Shown: positions 35,860-44,158 of the stretch, in pieces
How positions within the stretch are numbered: the stretch's first letter is position 1
Layout of the letters: the number at the start of each line of letters is the position of its first letter
Assembly (NCBI RefSeq): GCF_007994075.1
Contig: NZ_VIWU01000001.1
Coordinates: 7,130,001 to 7,194,000, forward strand
Source: Pseudonocardia hierapolitana
GTDB taxonomy: Bacteria > Actinomycetota > Actinomycetes > Mycobacteriales > Pseudonocardiaceae
Length of the DNA stretch: 64,000 nucleotides
Reading direction: 5' to 3'
Notes under the pieces: model-generated
Told to the model about the DNA's origin: nothing
What the model saw: the letters and a program-made list of their open reading frames with translations, nothing else
Database searches by the model: none
Made by a program: the position numbers and the translations under genes

Positions 35860-35878
35860 CGACAACCGATGGTTGTCG
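35860..35878. promoter_or_regulatory. Perfect palindrome CGACAACC-GAT-GGTTGTCG
   Basis: A 19-bp perfect dyad (8-bp arms, 3-nt spacer) located 14 nt upstream of the LysR start and 91 nt upstream of dnaE. It abuts the LysR ribosome site, which fits an autoregulatory operator. Confidence 0.7.
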
Positions 35879-35969
35879 GTGCTCGCGTGTCTGCTGTTGG
35901 ACCGCAGGGCACTGCCCTGGCTGGGATGCCTGATCGGAGATCGGCTTCCCACCACCGAGGAGCGTACGC

Positions 35970-38900
35970 GTGGACTCGTTCGCGCACCTGCACGTCCACA
36001 CCGAGTACTCGATGCTCGACGGCGCCGCGAAGATCGCAGCACTCGTCGCCGAGGCCGAGCGGCTCGGCATGCCCGCCGTGGCGATGACCGACCACGGCAA
36101 CCTGCACGGCGCCGACGAGTTCCACCGGGTCGCGAGCCGCAGCGCCGTGAAACCGGTCATCGGGATCGAGGCGTACGTGGCACCGGCGAGCCGGTTCCAC
36201 CGCAAGCCCGTGTTCTGGGGCCAGGCGCACCAGCGCGGTACCGACGAGCTGGGTGGGGGCGGTGACGTCTCCGGCGGCGGCGCGTACACCCACCTGACGC
36301 TGCTGGCGCAGGACGCGACCGGCCTGCGCAACCTGTTCCGGCTCTCCTCGCTCGCCAGCATCGAGGGCTACTACCGCAAGCCGCGGATGGACCGGGAGCT
36401 CCTCGAACGGCACGCGGCGGGGATCATCGCCACGACCGGCTGCCCGTCCGGCGAGGTGCAGACCCGGCTGCGGCTGGGGCAGCGCGCGGAGGCGATGCAG
36501 GCCGCGTCCGATCTCAAGGACCTGTTCGGCGCCGGCGACGTCTACCTGGAGCTGATGGACCACGGACTGCCGATCGAGCGGTCGGTCCGCGACGGCCTGC
36601 TCGAGATCGGCCGAGCCCTCGACCTGCCGCCGCTGGCCACGAACGACTCCCACTACGTCACCCGCGACCAGGCGGCCATGCACGCCGCGCTGCTGTGCGT
36701 GCAGTCCGGCAGGACGCTCACCGACCCGACGCGGTTCCGGTTCGACGGCGACGGCTACCACCTGGCCTCGCCTGCTGAGATGCGGGCCTACTGGGACGCG
36801 GAGGTGCCCGGCGCAGCCGACAACACCCTCGAGGTGGCAGAGCGGATCGGTTCCTACGCCGAGGTCTGGGAGCACCGCGACCGGATGCCGGTCCCCGACG
36901 TGCCGGACGGCCACGACGCGGCGTCCTGGCTCCGGCACACGGTCGCCGAGGGCTTGCGCCGCCGTCTCCGCGCAGGGGTCCCGGACACCTACCGCGAACG
37001 GGCCGACTTCGAGATCGACGTGATCGTCCAGAAGGGATTCCCCGGCTACTTCCTGATCACCGCCGACCTCATGGCCCACGCCCGCAGCGTGGGGATCCGC
37101 GTGGGGCCCGGCCGCGGGTCGGCGGCCGGCTCGCTGGTGGCGTACGCGCTGGGCATCACCAACCTGGACCCGATCCCGCACGGGCTGCTCTTCGAACGCT
37201 TCCTCAACCCCGAACGCGTGTCGATGCCCGACATCGACATGGACTTCGACGACCGCAGGCGCGGCGAGATGGTGCGTTACGCCACCGAGAAGTACGGCGC
37301 CGACCGGGTCGCTCAGGTCATCACGTTCGGCACGATCAAGACGAAGGCGGCGATCAAGGACGCCGCCCGCGTGCACTTCGGGCAGGCCGGCTACGCGGTC
37401 GCCGACCGGATCTCCAAGGCGCTGCCGCCGCCGGTCGCCGCGAGGGACATCCCGCTCTCCGGGATCGTCGACCCGGCGCACGAGCGCTACGCCGAGGCCG
37501 CCGAGGTGCGGACGCTCATCGAGAGCGACGAGACCGCGGCGACGATCGTCGAGACCGCGCGCGGGCTCGAAGGCCTGGTGCGCGGCGCGGGCGTGCACGC
37601 CTGCGCGGTGATCATGTCGGCCGAGCCGCTGATCGACGTCGTCCCGCTGTGGCGGCGCGACGACGGCGCGCTGATCACCGGCTGGGACTACCCGTCCTGC
37701 GAGGCCATCGGCCTGCTGAAGATGGACTTCCTCGGGCTGCGCAACCTCACGGTGATCGGCGACGCGATCGAGAACGTCCGAGCCAACCGGGGCGTCGACG
37801 TCGACCTCGAGAACCTCGCACCGGACGATCCGGAGACCTACGCGCTGCTGGCCCGCGGCGAGAGCCTGGGCGTGTTCCAGCTCGACGGCGCCGCCATGCG
37901 GGAGCTGCTGCGCCGCATGCGCCCGACCGGGTTCGGCGACATCATCGCGGTCAACGCCCTCTACCGGCCGGGGCCGATGGCGATGAACACCCACCTGAAC
38001 TACGCCGACCGCAAGAACGGCCGCCAGCGCGTCGAGCCGATCCACGCCGAGCTCGCCGAGCCGCTCTCCGACATCCTCGCCGAGACCCACGGCCTGGTCG
38101 TCTACCAGGAACAGATCATGCAGATCGCGCAGCGGGTGGCGCGCTACTCGATGGGGCGCGCCGACGTCCTGCGCCGCGCGATGGGCAAGAAGAAGAAGGA
38201 GGTACTGGAGGAGGAGTTCGACGGCTTCCGCGCCGGCATGCGGGCGCAGGGATTCAGCGACGAGGCGGTGCAGGCGCTGTGGGACACGGTCCTCCCGTTC
38301 GCCGGGTACGCGTTCAACAAGTCGCACGCCGCCGGGTACGCGCTGGTCGGCTACTGGACGGCGTACCTCAAGGCGCGCTACCCGGTGGAGTACATGGCGG
38401 CCCTGCTGACCTCGGTCGGCAACGACAAGGACAAGTCGGCGGTGTACCTCGCCGAGTGCCGGCGGCTCGGCATCCGGGTCCTCCCGCCCGACGTCAACTC
38501 CTCCGCCCGGCGCTTCGCCGCGGTCGGTGACGACATCCGCTTCGGTCTCGAGGCCGTGCGCAACGTCGGCGCGGGCGTCGTCGAGGCGATCCTGCGCACC
38601 CGCGAGGACGGCGGGCCGTACCGGTCCTTCGCCGACTTCATGGAGCGCTCCGAGCTCGCGGTCTGTGCCAAGCGGGCGCTCGAGTCGCTCGCCAAGGCCG
38701 GGGCGTTCGAGTCGCTGGGTGCGACGCGACGGGCCGTGATCCAGGTCCACGAGGCGGCCGTCGACGCCGTCGTCCCGCTCAAGCGGCGGGCGGCGGCGGG
38801 CCAGTACGACCTGTTCGGGGAGGAGACCGCGGACCCCGAATCCACCTCGCCGCTCGCGCACCTGCGGCTGGGCACCGAGGAGTACCCGCGCGCGGAACTG

Positions 38901-39563
38901 CTCGCCCACGAGCGGGAGATGCTCGGCCTCTACGTCACGGCGCACCCCCTCGACGGCGCGGAGCGCCTGCTGCGACGCCACACCGACCGCTCGATCGCCG
39001 CCCTGCTCGCCGATCGGCCCCGCGAGGGGGTGGTCACGGTCGCCGGCCTGATCACCGCCGTGGACCGGCGCGTCGACAAGAAGGGCGAGCCGTGGGCGAT
39101 CTGCACCCTCGAGGACCTCGACTCGGGCCTGGAGGTCCTGTTCTTCGCCCGGACGTACGCGGCGGTCGCAGCGCAGCTCGCCGACGACACCGCTGTTGCC
39201 GTCACCGGGCGGGTGAGCTGGCGGGAGGACCGGATGTCGGTGTTCGGCGAGTCGCTGGTCGTGCTGGACCTGGCCGCGACCGGGCCGGAGCCGCTGGTGC
39301 TCTCGTGCGGGCCCGAGCGGTTCGACGCCGACGCGGTCGACGAGCTGCGCCGCACCCTGCTCGCACACCCGGGCGACACGCCCGTGCACGTCCGCCTCGA
39401 CGGGCGGCGCGGGCCGCGGCTCTTCGCGCTCGACGACTACCCGGTCGAGATCACCTCGGCGCTGCTGGGCGAGCTGAAGGGCGTGCCGGGGATCGCCGTC
39501 CCACCGGCGACGTACCCTGGAGGGCGTGGTTCCGGTGATCGGCGTGCTCGCATTGCAGGGTGA
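35970..39563 (+). CDS. dnaE: DNA polymerase III alpha subunit, DnaE1 type
   Basis: 1197 residues. The PHP domain keeps its metal motifs ('HLHVHTEYS', '[10 protein letters not shown]', 'ATNDSHY'), consistent with proofreading PHP activity as in mycobacterial DnaE1. The C-family polymerase has '[10 protein letters not shown]' and the catalytic Asp in '[10 protein letters not shown]', then tandem HhH and a C-terminal OB domain. It closely follows the mycobacterial DnaE1 pattern over its length. GTG 35970 has GAGGAG upstream. The 3' end overlaps pdxT by 38 nt. Whether it is the main replicative enzyme or an extra DnaE1 copy cannot be told from one window; the location next to pdxT is atypical. 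Confidence 0.93.
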   Translation: MDSFAHLHVHTEYSMLDGAAKIAALVAEAERLGMPAVAMTDHGNLHGADEFHRVASRSAVKPVIGIEAYVAPASRFHRKPVFWGQAHQRGTDELGGGGDVSGGGAYTHLTLLAQDATGLRNLFRLSSLASIEGYYRKPRMDRELLERHAAGIIATTGCPSGEVQTRLRLGQRAEAMQAASDLKDLFGAGDVYLELMDHGLPIERSVRDGLLEIGRALDLPPLATNDSHYVTRDQAAMHAALLCVQSGRTLTDPTRFRFDGDGYHLASPAEMRAYWDAEVPGAADNTLEVAERIGSYAEVWEHRDRMPVPDVPDGHDAASWLRHTVAEGLRRRLRAGVPDTYRERADFEIDVIVQKGFPGYFLITADLMAHARSVGIRVGPGRGSAAGSLVAYALGITNLDPIPHGLLFERFLNPERVSMPDIDMDFDDRRRGEMVRYATEKYGADRVAQVITFGTIKTKAAIKDAARVHFGQAGYAVADRISKALPPPVAARDIPLSGIVDPAHERYAEAAEVRTLIESDETAATIVETARGLEGLVRGAGVHACAVIMSAEPLIDVVPLWRRDDGALITGWDYPSCEAIGLLKMDFLGLRNLTVIGDAIENVRANRGVDVDLENLAPDDPETYALLARGESLGVFQLDGAAMRELLRRMRPTGFGDIIAVNALYRPGPMAMNTHLNYADRKNGRQRVEPIHAELAEPLSDILAETHGLVVYQEQIMQIAQRVARYSMGRADVLRRAMGKKKKEVLEEEFDGFRAGMRAQGFSDEAVQALWDTVLPFAGYAFNKSHAAGYALVGYWTAYLKARYPVEYMAALLTSVGNDKDKSAVYLAECRRLGIRVLPPDVNSSARRFAAVGDDIRFGLEAVRNVGAGVVEAILRTREDGGPYRSFADFMERSELAVCAKRALESLAKAGAFESLGATRRAVIQVHEAAVDAVVPLKRRAAAGQYDLFGEETADPESTSPLAHLRLGTEEYPRAELLAHEREMLGLYVTAHPLDGAERLLRRHTDRSIAALLADRPREGVVTVAGLITAVDRRVDKKGEPWAICTLEDLDSGLEVLFFARTYAAVAAQLADDTAVAVTGRVSWREDRMSVFGESLVVLDLAATGPEPLVLSCGPERFDADAVDELRRTLLAHPGDTPVHVRLDGRRGPRLFALDDYPVEITSALLGELKGVPGIAVPPATYPGGRGSGDRRARIAG

Positions 39564-40158
39564 CGTCCGCGAGCACGTGGCGGCCCTCACGGCCTGCGGT
39601 GACGTGCGCGCGGTGCCGGTGCGACGCCCGTCCGAGCTCGACGCGGTGGACGCCCTGGTGATCCCCGGCGGCGAGTCCACCACGATGAGCCGGCTGCTGC
39701 AGACGTTCGACCTGCTCGACCCGCTGCGCAAGCGCATCGTCGACGGGATGCCCGCCTACGGCTCCTGCGCCGGGATGATCCTGCTGGCCGGCGAGGTCCT
39801 GGACGGCCGCCCCGACCAGCAGCAGCTCGGCGGCCTCGACGTCGTGGTGCGGCGCAACGCCTTCGGTCGCCAGGTCGACTCCTTCGAGACCGACCTGGAG
39901 TTCAGCGGCCTCCCAGGCGGCCCGGTCCGCGCGGTGTTCATCCGCGCCCCGTGGGTGGAGTCGGTGGGGCCTGCGGTCGAGGTGCTCGCCACCGTCCCGG
40001 CACGCACCCTCACGGGCGCCGACGCGGGGGCGGCGGCCGGACGCGCGGTGGCCGTGCGGCAGGGCTCGGTGATCGCCACCGCCTTCCACCCGGAGCTGAC
40101 GGGCGACCTGCGGGTCCACGGCCTCTTCTGCGAGCTGGTGAAGACGGCGACGGGGTAA
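39526..40158 (+). CDS. pdxT: Pyridoxal 5'-phosphate synthase, glutaminase subunit PdxT
   Basis: 210 residues, a class I glutamine amidotransferase. '[14 protein letters not shown]' is the PdxT N-terminus, the nucleophile Cys is in 'YGSCAGMI', and the His/Glu pair is in 'AFHPELT'. It delivers ammonia to PdxS (25869-26795). GTG 39526 follows GGAGGGC and lies inside the end of dnaE in another frame, so translation may be coupled to dnaE; GTG 39535 is an alternative. Separation from pdxS is unusual. Confidence 0.95.
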   Translation: MVPVIGVLALQGDVREHVAALTACGDVRAVPVRRPSELDAVDALVIPGGESTTMSRLLQTFDLLDPLRKRIVDGMPAYGSCAGMILLAGEVLDGRPDQQQLGGLDVVVRRNAFGRQVDSFETDLEFSGLPGGPVRAVFIRAPWVESVGPAVEVLATVPARTLTGADAGAAAGRAVAVRQGSVIATAFHPELTGDLRVHGLFCELVKTATG

Positions 40159-40235
40159 CCCGTCGATCGGCAGGTTTCACCCAGGCCTGTTGATCACGGC
40201 CTTGCTGACTGCGCTGCGCCGTCCCGGCCCTATGG

Positions 40236-40410
40236 CCTCCTGGCGGCGCCGCGCATTGTGCGGGGCCGCCCCTCCCAGGTCAAGGGCGCCTTCGGCGTCG
40301 CTGCGCGATCGCTTTGCGACCCTTGACCTGGGAGCCTCTGCGGCCCCTCGGGCAAGCTGCGCGGGCAGGCCGGGGGCCTGCCCCGGTAGGCGCGCGGCGC
40401 CGCCAGGAGG
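40236..40410 (+). repeat. Dispersed palindromic element, copy A (long form)
   Basis: A 175-bp element bounded by perfect 19-bp inverted ends, CCTCCTGGCGGCGCCGCGC (40236-40254) and its complement (40392-40410). Nested inside are a perfect 15-bp inverted repeat (40272-40286 with 40320-40334) and a central GCGATCGC, so one strand could form a long branched hairpin. A second GC-rich dyad (GGGCAGGCC...GGCCTGCCC type) lies near the right end. Copy B is the same sequence inverted. Confidence 0.85.
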
Positions 40411-40758
40411 CGGTCCCGCGCATGATCAGCAGCTCGGATCTGTGTGGCCTGCAGCGACGATCAAGGCTGATGGCCGCGATCAAGGGAGATCGGCCACGAT
40501 CAAGGGCAGATGGTCGCTGTTGAAGATCAACTAGCCGCCATTTCGCCTTGATCGCCGATCAGGCCCCGGTGCGCGGCTGTGGTTGGTCCTCATTGGGGAA
40601 GATCGCCGATTCGGTGCGCTCACGGCGGGCCGGGCAGCCGTGGGTGCGCCAGATCGCCGATCATCGGGGCGCGGAGGCCTCATGATCGGTGTTTCGGCGC
40701 GTTCACGGCCGGATTCCGCCGTAGAGGCACCAACGCCGTGATCATGCCCGTGGGCCCG
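40411..40758. other. Spacer rich in GATCA motifs, no gene seen
   Basis: About 350 nt between two repeat copies. CGATCAAGG occurs at 40458-40466, 40477-40485 and 40497-40505 with a 19-20-nt period, and further GATC motifs follow. No open frame has plausible composition. It may be decayed repeat or former coding DNA. Confidence 0.5.
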
Positions 40759-40931
40759 CCTTCGGTGGCGCCGCGCGCCCTCCGGGCAGGCCCCGGCCTG
40801 CCCGCGAAGTGCCGCCCGGAGGGGCCGCAGAGGCTCGCCTGTCAAGGGTCGCGAAGCGATCGCGAAGCGACGCCGGAGGCGCCCTTGACGGGTGAGGGGC
40901 GGCCCCGCACGATGCGCGGCGCCACCGACGG
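40759..40931 (-). repeat. Dispersed palindromic element, copy B (long form, inverted)
   Basis: A 173-bp copy in the opposite orientation to copy A. The inverted ends are CCTTCGGTGGCGCCGCGC (40759-40776) and GCGCGGCGCCACCGACGG (40914-40931), one mismatch. The interior matches copy A closely, including the CCCTTGAC/GTCAAGGG block and the central GCGATCGC. Its right end joins the truncated lipoprotein reading frame directly. Confidence 0.85.
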
Positions 40932-41082
40932 TGCGGCTGGGGGTCGGCTCCGGCGTGGCCTCCGGGGCGCTGCCGCAGGCGGTGAGCAGCCCTGCGAGCC
41001 CGGCGGACGTGAGCAGCGAGCGCCGGGACAGCGCGGCACGGAGCCCGCCGATGCCCGGCTCGTCAGGGGCGAGGAGGAACAC
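40932..41082 (-). pseudogene. Truncated siderophore-type substrate-binding lipoprotein
   Basis: Reading leftward from GTG 41082, the first 50 codons give a lipoprotein signal: twin Arg in 'LSRRSLLTSAG', a hydrophobic run and the lipobox 'LLTAC', then 'GSAPEATPEP'. This is typical of actinobacterial iron-siderophore binding proteins. At 40931 the frame enters repeat copy B and continues as Arg-rich non-protein-like sequence, so the mature domain (about 300 residues) is missing. An iron box lies 10 nt upstream of the start. It is interpreted as a gene cut by deletion or insertion linked to the repeat. The substrate class is inference from signal and operator. Confidence 0.7.
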
Positions 41083-41091
41083 GACGCGATG

Positions 41092-41110
41092 TTAGGTGAG
41101 CCTGACCTGA
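41092..41110. promoter_or_regulatory. DtxR/IdeR iron box
   Basis: TTAGGTGAGCCTGACCTGA matches the 19-bp DtxR/IdeR consensus TTAGGTTAGGCTAACCTAA at 15 positions, including both outer half-sites. It sits directly upstream of the truncated lipoprotein start on the minus strand, the normal location for iron-dependent repression. The yebC start lies 87 nt away on the other side and is probably not controlled by it. Confidence 0.75.
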
Positions 41111-41196
41111 AACCGTGGGCGAGAGGACTCCGAGGGGGCGCGACGGCCGCCGCCGGTACCATCGACGGGATCTGTGCACGGCGAAGGGACTAGACG

Positions 41197-41946
41197 GTGA
41201 GCGGCCACTCCAAATGGGCGACGACGAAGCACAAGAAGGCCGTCATCGACGCTCGGCGCGGCAAGATGTTCGCCAAGCTGATCAAGAACATCGAGGTCGC
41301 CGCGCGTACCGGCGGCGGTGATCCCGACGGCAACCCCACGCTCTACGACGCCATCCAGAAGGCGAAGAAGAGCTCGGTGCCCAACGACAACATCGAGCGT
41401 GCCATCAAGCGCGGCTCGGGCGCCGACGCCGGCGGCGCGGACTACCAGACGATCACCTACGAGGGTTACGGCCCCAACGGCGTCGCGGTGCTGATCGAGT
41501 GCCTCACCGACAACCGCAACCGGGCCGCCACCGAGGTGCGCCTCGCGATGACCCGCAACGGTGGCCAGATGGCCGACCCCGGCTCGGTGGCCTACCTGTT
41601 CACCCGCAAGGGCGTGGTGATCGTCCCGAAGAACGGGCTCACCGAGGACGACGTGCTCATGGCCGTGCTCGACGCGGGCGCTGAGGAGGTCAACGACCTC
41701 GGCGAGAGCTTCGAGATCGTCTCCGAGGCCACCGACCTCATCGCGGTGCGCACCGCGCTGCAGGAGGCCGGCATCGACTACGACTCGGCCGACCCCACGT
41801 TCCTGCCGTCGATGTCGGTGCCGCTGGATGCCGAGGCGGCCAAGAAGGTGTTCCGGCTCATCGAGGCCCTCGAGGACTCCGACGAGGTCCAGAACGTCTA
41901 CGCCAACTTCGACGTGTCCGACGAGGTCATGGCCGAGGTCGGCTGA
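41197..41946 (+). CDS. yebC: YebC/PmpR-family (TACO1) protein
   Basis: 249 residues. The N-terminus '[36 protein letters not shown]' is the family hallmark, followed by '[22 protein letters not shown]'. Members bind ribosomes to relieve pausing at proline-rich stretches and were earlier viewed as transcription regulators. The pdxT-yebC order matches mycobacteria. The GTG start is supported by family N-termini. Transcription ends at a strong hairpin just after the stop. Confidence 0.95.
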   Translation: MSGHSKWATTKHKKAVIDARRGKMFAKLIKNIEVAARTGGGDPDGNPTLYDAIQKAKKSSVPNDNIERAIKRGSGADAGGADYQTITYEGYGPNGVAVLIECLTDNRNRAATEVRLAMTRNGGQMADPGSVAYLFTRKGVVIVPKNGLTEDDVLMAVLDAGAEEVNDLGESFEIVSEATDLIAVRTALQEAGIDYDSADPTFLPSMSVPLDAEAAKKVFRLIEALEDSDEVQNVYANFDVSDEVMAEVG

Positions 41947-41960
41947 CCCGCCCGCAGCCG

Positions 41961-42446
41961 CTACGAACGGCGCTCCCCGCCCGGGGGAGCGCCGTTCGTC
42001 TTCTCCGGCACCCGCAGGCGGTGCACGGACACCCGCGCCGGGCGCACCGAGCGGCCGTCGACCTCCAGGCCGGGTTCCAGCAGGGCGGCCACGGTGCGGT
42101 CGAGCGCCGCGTCGTCTGTGGTCAGGACCTCCGCCGCCTCCATCGTGGCGGCGCTGAACGCGTGCCCGGGGCGCGGTGAGACCAGGGTGCCGCCACGGCC
42201 GGCGAGCAACCGCTCCAGCCCGGCCGCGATCGCCTCGAACGCCGCGCGCTCCTTGCGGGTGCGGGTGGTCGCCGCGCAGGCCAGCGCGTCGGATCGCAGG
42301 GCGTGCAGCTCCACGAGCAGCGGCACGTCCGGACCGGCCCGCGTGCCGCCCTCCGCCAGCCGGGCGAGCGCTGCGGACTGGCGCGTGACGAGCCGTGACA
42401 GGTCGTCCACCTTGTCAGCGAGGTCCTGCAGTGAGGGGTCGGCCAC
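41961..42446 (-). CDS. GrpE-like nucleotide exchange factor
   Basis: 161 residues. The N-terminal 40 residues form a coiled coil ('LQDLADKVDDLSRLVTRQSAAL') and a helical bundle follows. The C-terminal beta domain shows 'HAFSAATMEAAEVLTTDD' and 'GLEVDGRSVRPARVSVHR', which align with the GrpE end (HEA..; G..L..RVLRPARV.V). It is divergent from an Hsp70 gene with 29 nt between starts and would serve as its exchange factor. It is clearly distinct from housekeeping GrpE. The C-terminal tail is encoded by the terminator stem. Confidence 0.75.
   Translation of the reverse strand: MADPSLQDLADKVDDLSRLVTRQSAALARLAEGGTRAGPDVPLLVELHALRSDALACAATTRTRKERAAFEAIAAGLERLLAGRGGTLVSPRPGHAFSAATMEAAEVLTTDDAALDRTVAALLEPGLEVDGRSVRPARVSVHRLRVPEKTNGAPPGGERRS
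41963..41999. terminator. Bidirectional terminator hairpin after yebC
   Basis: A perfect 16-bp stem (41963-41978 with 41984-41999) with a 5-nt loop begins 17 nt after the yebC stop and is followed by CTTCTCC. The same bases encode the last residues of the convergent GrpE-like gene, so one hairpin serves as the 3' end signal for both genes. Confidence 0.85.
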
Positions 42447-42475
42447 CCGGGGGAACCTATCGCTACTCTCCGGTC

Positions 42476-44158
42476 GTGGCCGTCCACGGTATCGATCTCG
42501 GCACCACGAACTCCGCCATCGCCCACACCGGAATCGACGGACGGCCCGAGGTGCTCGAAGGGCTGGCGGGTTCGCCCACCACGCCGTCGGTGGTGTTGTT
42601 CGCCGGCCCGGACGAGCACGTCGTGGGGGAAGGGGCGCGCCGGGAGGCGCGGCTCGACCCCGAGCACGTTTGCGCGCTGGTGAAGCGCCGGATGGGCGAC
42701 GCCGAGTGGCGGTTCGTGGCGCACGGCAAGGCCTGGTCGGCGCCCGCGGTGTCGGCGCTGATCCTGAAGAGCCTCGTCGCCGACGCCGCGTTCGCCACCG
42801 GGGAGACCCAGACGTCCGCGGTGATCACCGTGCCCGCCTACTTCGGCGACGAGGAGCGGCGCGCCACGGTCCTGGCCGGCACCTATGCCGGGCTGGACGT
42901 CGTCGACGTGCTGTCCGAGCCGATCGCCGCCGCGCTGTCCTACGGATTCGGGCGGCTCGACGCCACGCCGGACCTCGCCAAGGGGGATGCGCACGAGACC
43001 GTGCTCGTCTACGACCTCGGCGGCGGCACCTTCGACGCCACCGTGATCGAGCTGGCCGACCGGCGCATCGCCGTGCTCGCCGTGGAGGGCGACCACCAGC
43101 TCGGTGGCGCTGACTGGGACGAGCGGATCGCCCTGCACCTGTCCCGCCGGTTCTGCGCCGAGAACCCCGACGCCGAGGACCCCCTGGACGACTCCGCGGG
43201 GTCACAGGCGCTGGTGCTCGCCGCCGAGCGCGCCAAGCACCAGCTCACCGACGCCGACAGCACCGACGTGGTCGTCGCCCACGACGGCGCCCGCTCGGTC
43301 GTCAGGATCACCCGGGCCGAGCTGGAGGAGATGACGGCCCCGTTGCTGCGTCGCACCCTCGACCTCACCCGCGCCTGCCTCGCGGAGGCCGCCCGCCGCG
43401 GGGTTCCTCGCGTCGACCGCGTGCTGCTCGTCGGCGGATCGTCGCGGATGCCGGTCGTCGCCGCCGCCCTCCGCGACGAGCTGGGGCTCGAGCCGCGGCT
43501 GCACGACCCCGATCTCGCCGTCGCCCGCGGCGCGGCGCTGTACGGGGAGAAGAAGGAGCTCGAGCGGATGGTCGCCGCCGACCTGCGCACCCGCGGCCGG
43601 CTGCGCGACGGCGTCCCGCTCGACGACGCCGCGGCCCCTGATCTGGACGACGCCTGCCGCCGCGTCGCGGACGCCTACGGGGTGGCGCTGGTGCAGGTGC
43701 GCCGCGCGGTGGAGATCCAGGTCGACACGGTCGTCTCCCGCGGGTTCGGCGTGCTCGCGATCAACGGGTTCACCGGCCGGCTCGAGGCGTCATGGCTGGT
43801 GCACCGCAACGACCGACTGCCCATCCGCACCAGCCGCTCGTACGGCACCATGCGCGCCGACCAGGACGTCATCCAGGTCACCGTCGTCGAGCAGCAGGGC
43901 CAGGCGGAGTCGGCCCGGCCGGAGGACGTGAAGATCCTCATCGCGGGGGAGATCACCGGCATCCCGCCCGGCTACGACGAGGGCAGCGAGGTGCGGGTGA
44001 CGTTCGAGATGGGGTTCGACGGGGTCCTGCACGTCACCGCGTTCCACCTCGACGCCGGCATCCCCCTGCAGCTCACCGCCACCACCGGGGCCACGCTCTC
44101 CCAGGCCGAGGTGGCGCGCGAGCGCGACCAGCTGGGGAAGACCCGCCGACGTGGCTGA
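42476..44158 (+). CDS. Hsp70-family chaperone, lidless form
   Basis: 560 residues. The ATPase domain has 'GIDLGTTNSA', 'VYDLGGGTFDATV' (about 180-192) and 'LLVGGSSRMPVV' (about 320-331). The substrate-binding part is short: a beta-sandwich with 'FEMGFDGVLHVTA' near the end, and no alpha-helical lid or EEVD-like tail. Housekeeping DnaK has 610-640 residues. GTG 42476 gives the canonical Hsp70 start; the frame is open slightly upstream. The stop overlaps the next gene by 8 nt. Paired with a GrpE-like gene and a TerD gene, it is probably a specialised stress chaperone. Confidence 0.9.
   Translation: MAVHGIDLGTTNSAIAHTGIDGRPEVLEGLAGSPTTPSVVLFAGPDEHVVGEGARREARLDPEHVCALVKRRMGDAEWRFVAHGKAWSAPAVSALILKSLVADAAFATGETQTSAVITVPAYFGDEERRATVLAGTYAGLDVVDVLSEPIAAALSYGFGRLDATPDLAKGDAHETVLVYDLGGGTFDATVIELADRRIAVLAVEGDHQLGGADWDERIALHLSRRFCAENPDAEDPLDDSAGSQALVLAAERAKHQLTDADSTDVVVAHDGARSVVRITRAELEEMTAPLLRRTLDLTRACLAEAARRGVPRVDRVLLVGGSSRMPVVAAALRDELGLEPRLHDPDLAVARGAALYGEKKELERMVAADLRTRGRLRDGVPLDDAAAPDLDDACRRVADAYGVALVQVRRAVEIQVDTVVSRGFGVLAINGFTGRLEASWLVHRNDRLPIRTSRSYGTMRADQDVIQVTVVEQQGQAESARPEDVKILIAGEITGIPPGYDEGSEVRVTFEMGFDGVLHVTAFHLDAGIPLQLTATTGATLSQAEVARERDQLGKTRRRG

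Noticed and set aside
34914..39737. Very long open frame antisense to dnaE
   Set aside because: Composition is Arg/His/Gly/Asp-rich without family motifs, a typical shadow in high-GC DNA. Only its last part (34914-35846), where the strand is truly used by LysR, is real.
40411..40758. Chromosomal origin or DnaA box cluster
   Set aside because: GATC-rich repeats do not match DnaA boxes, and no dnaA or dnaN gene is near.
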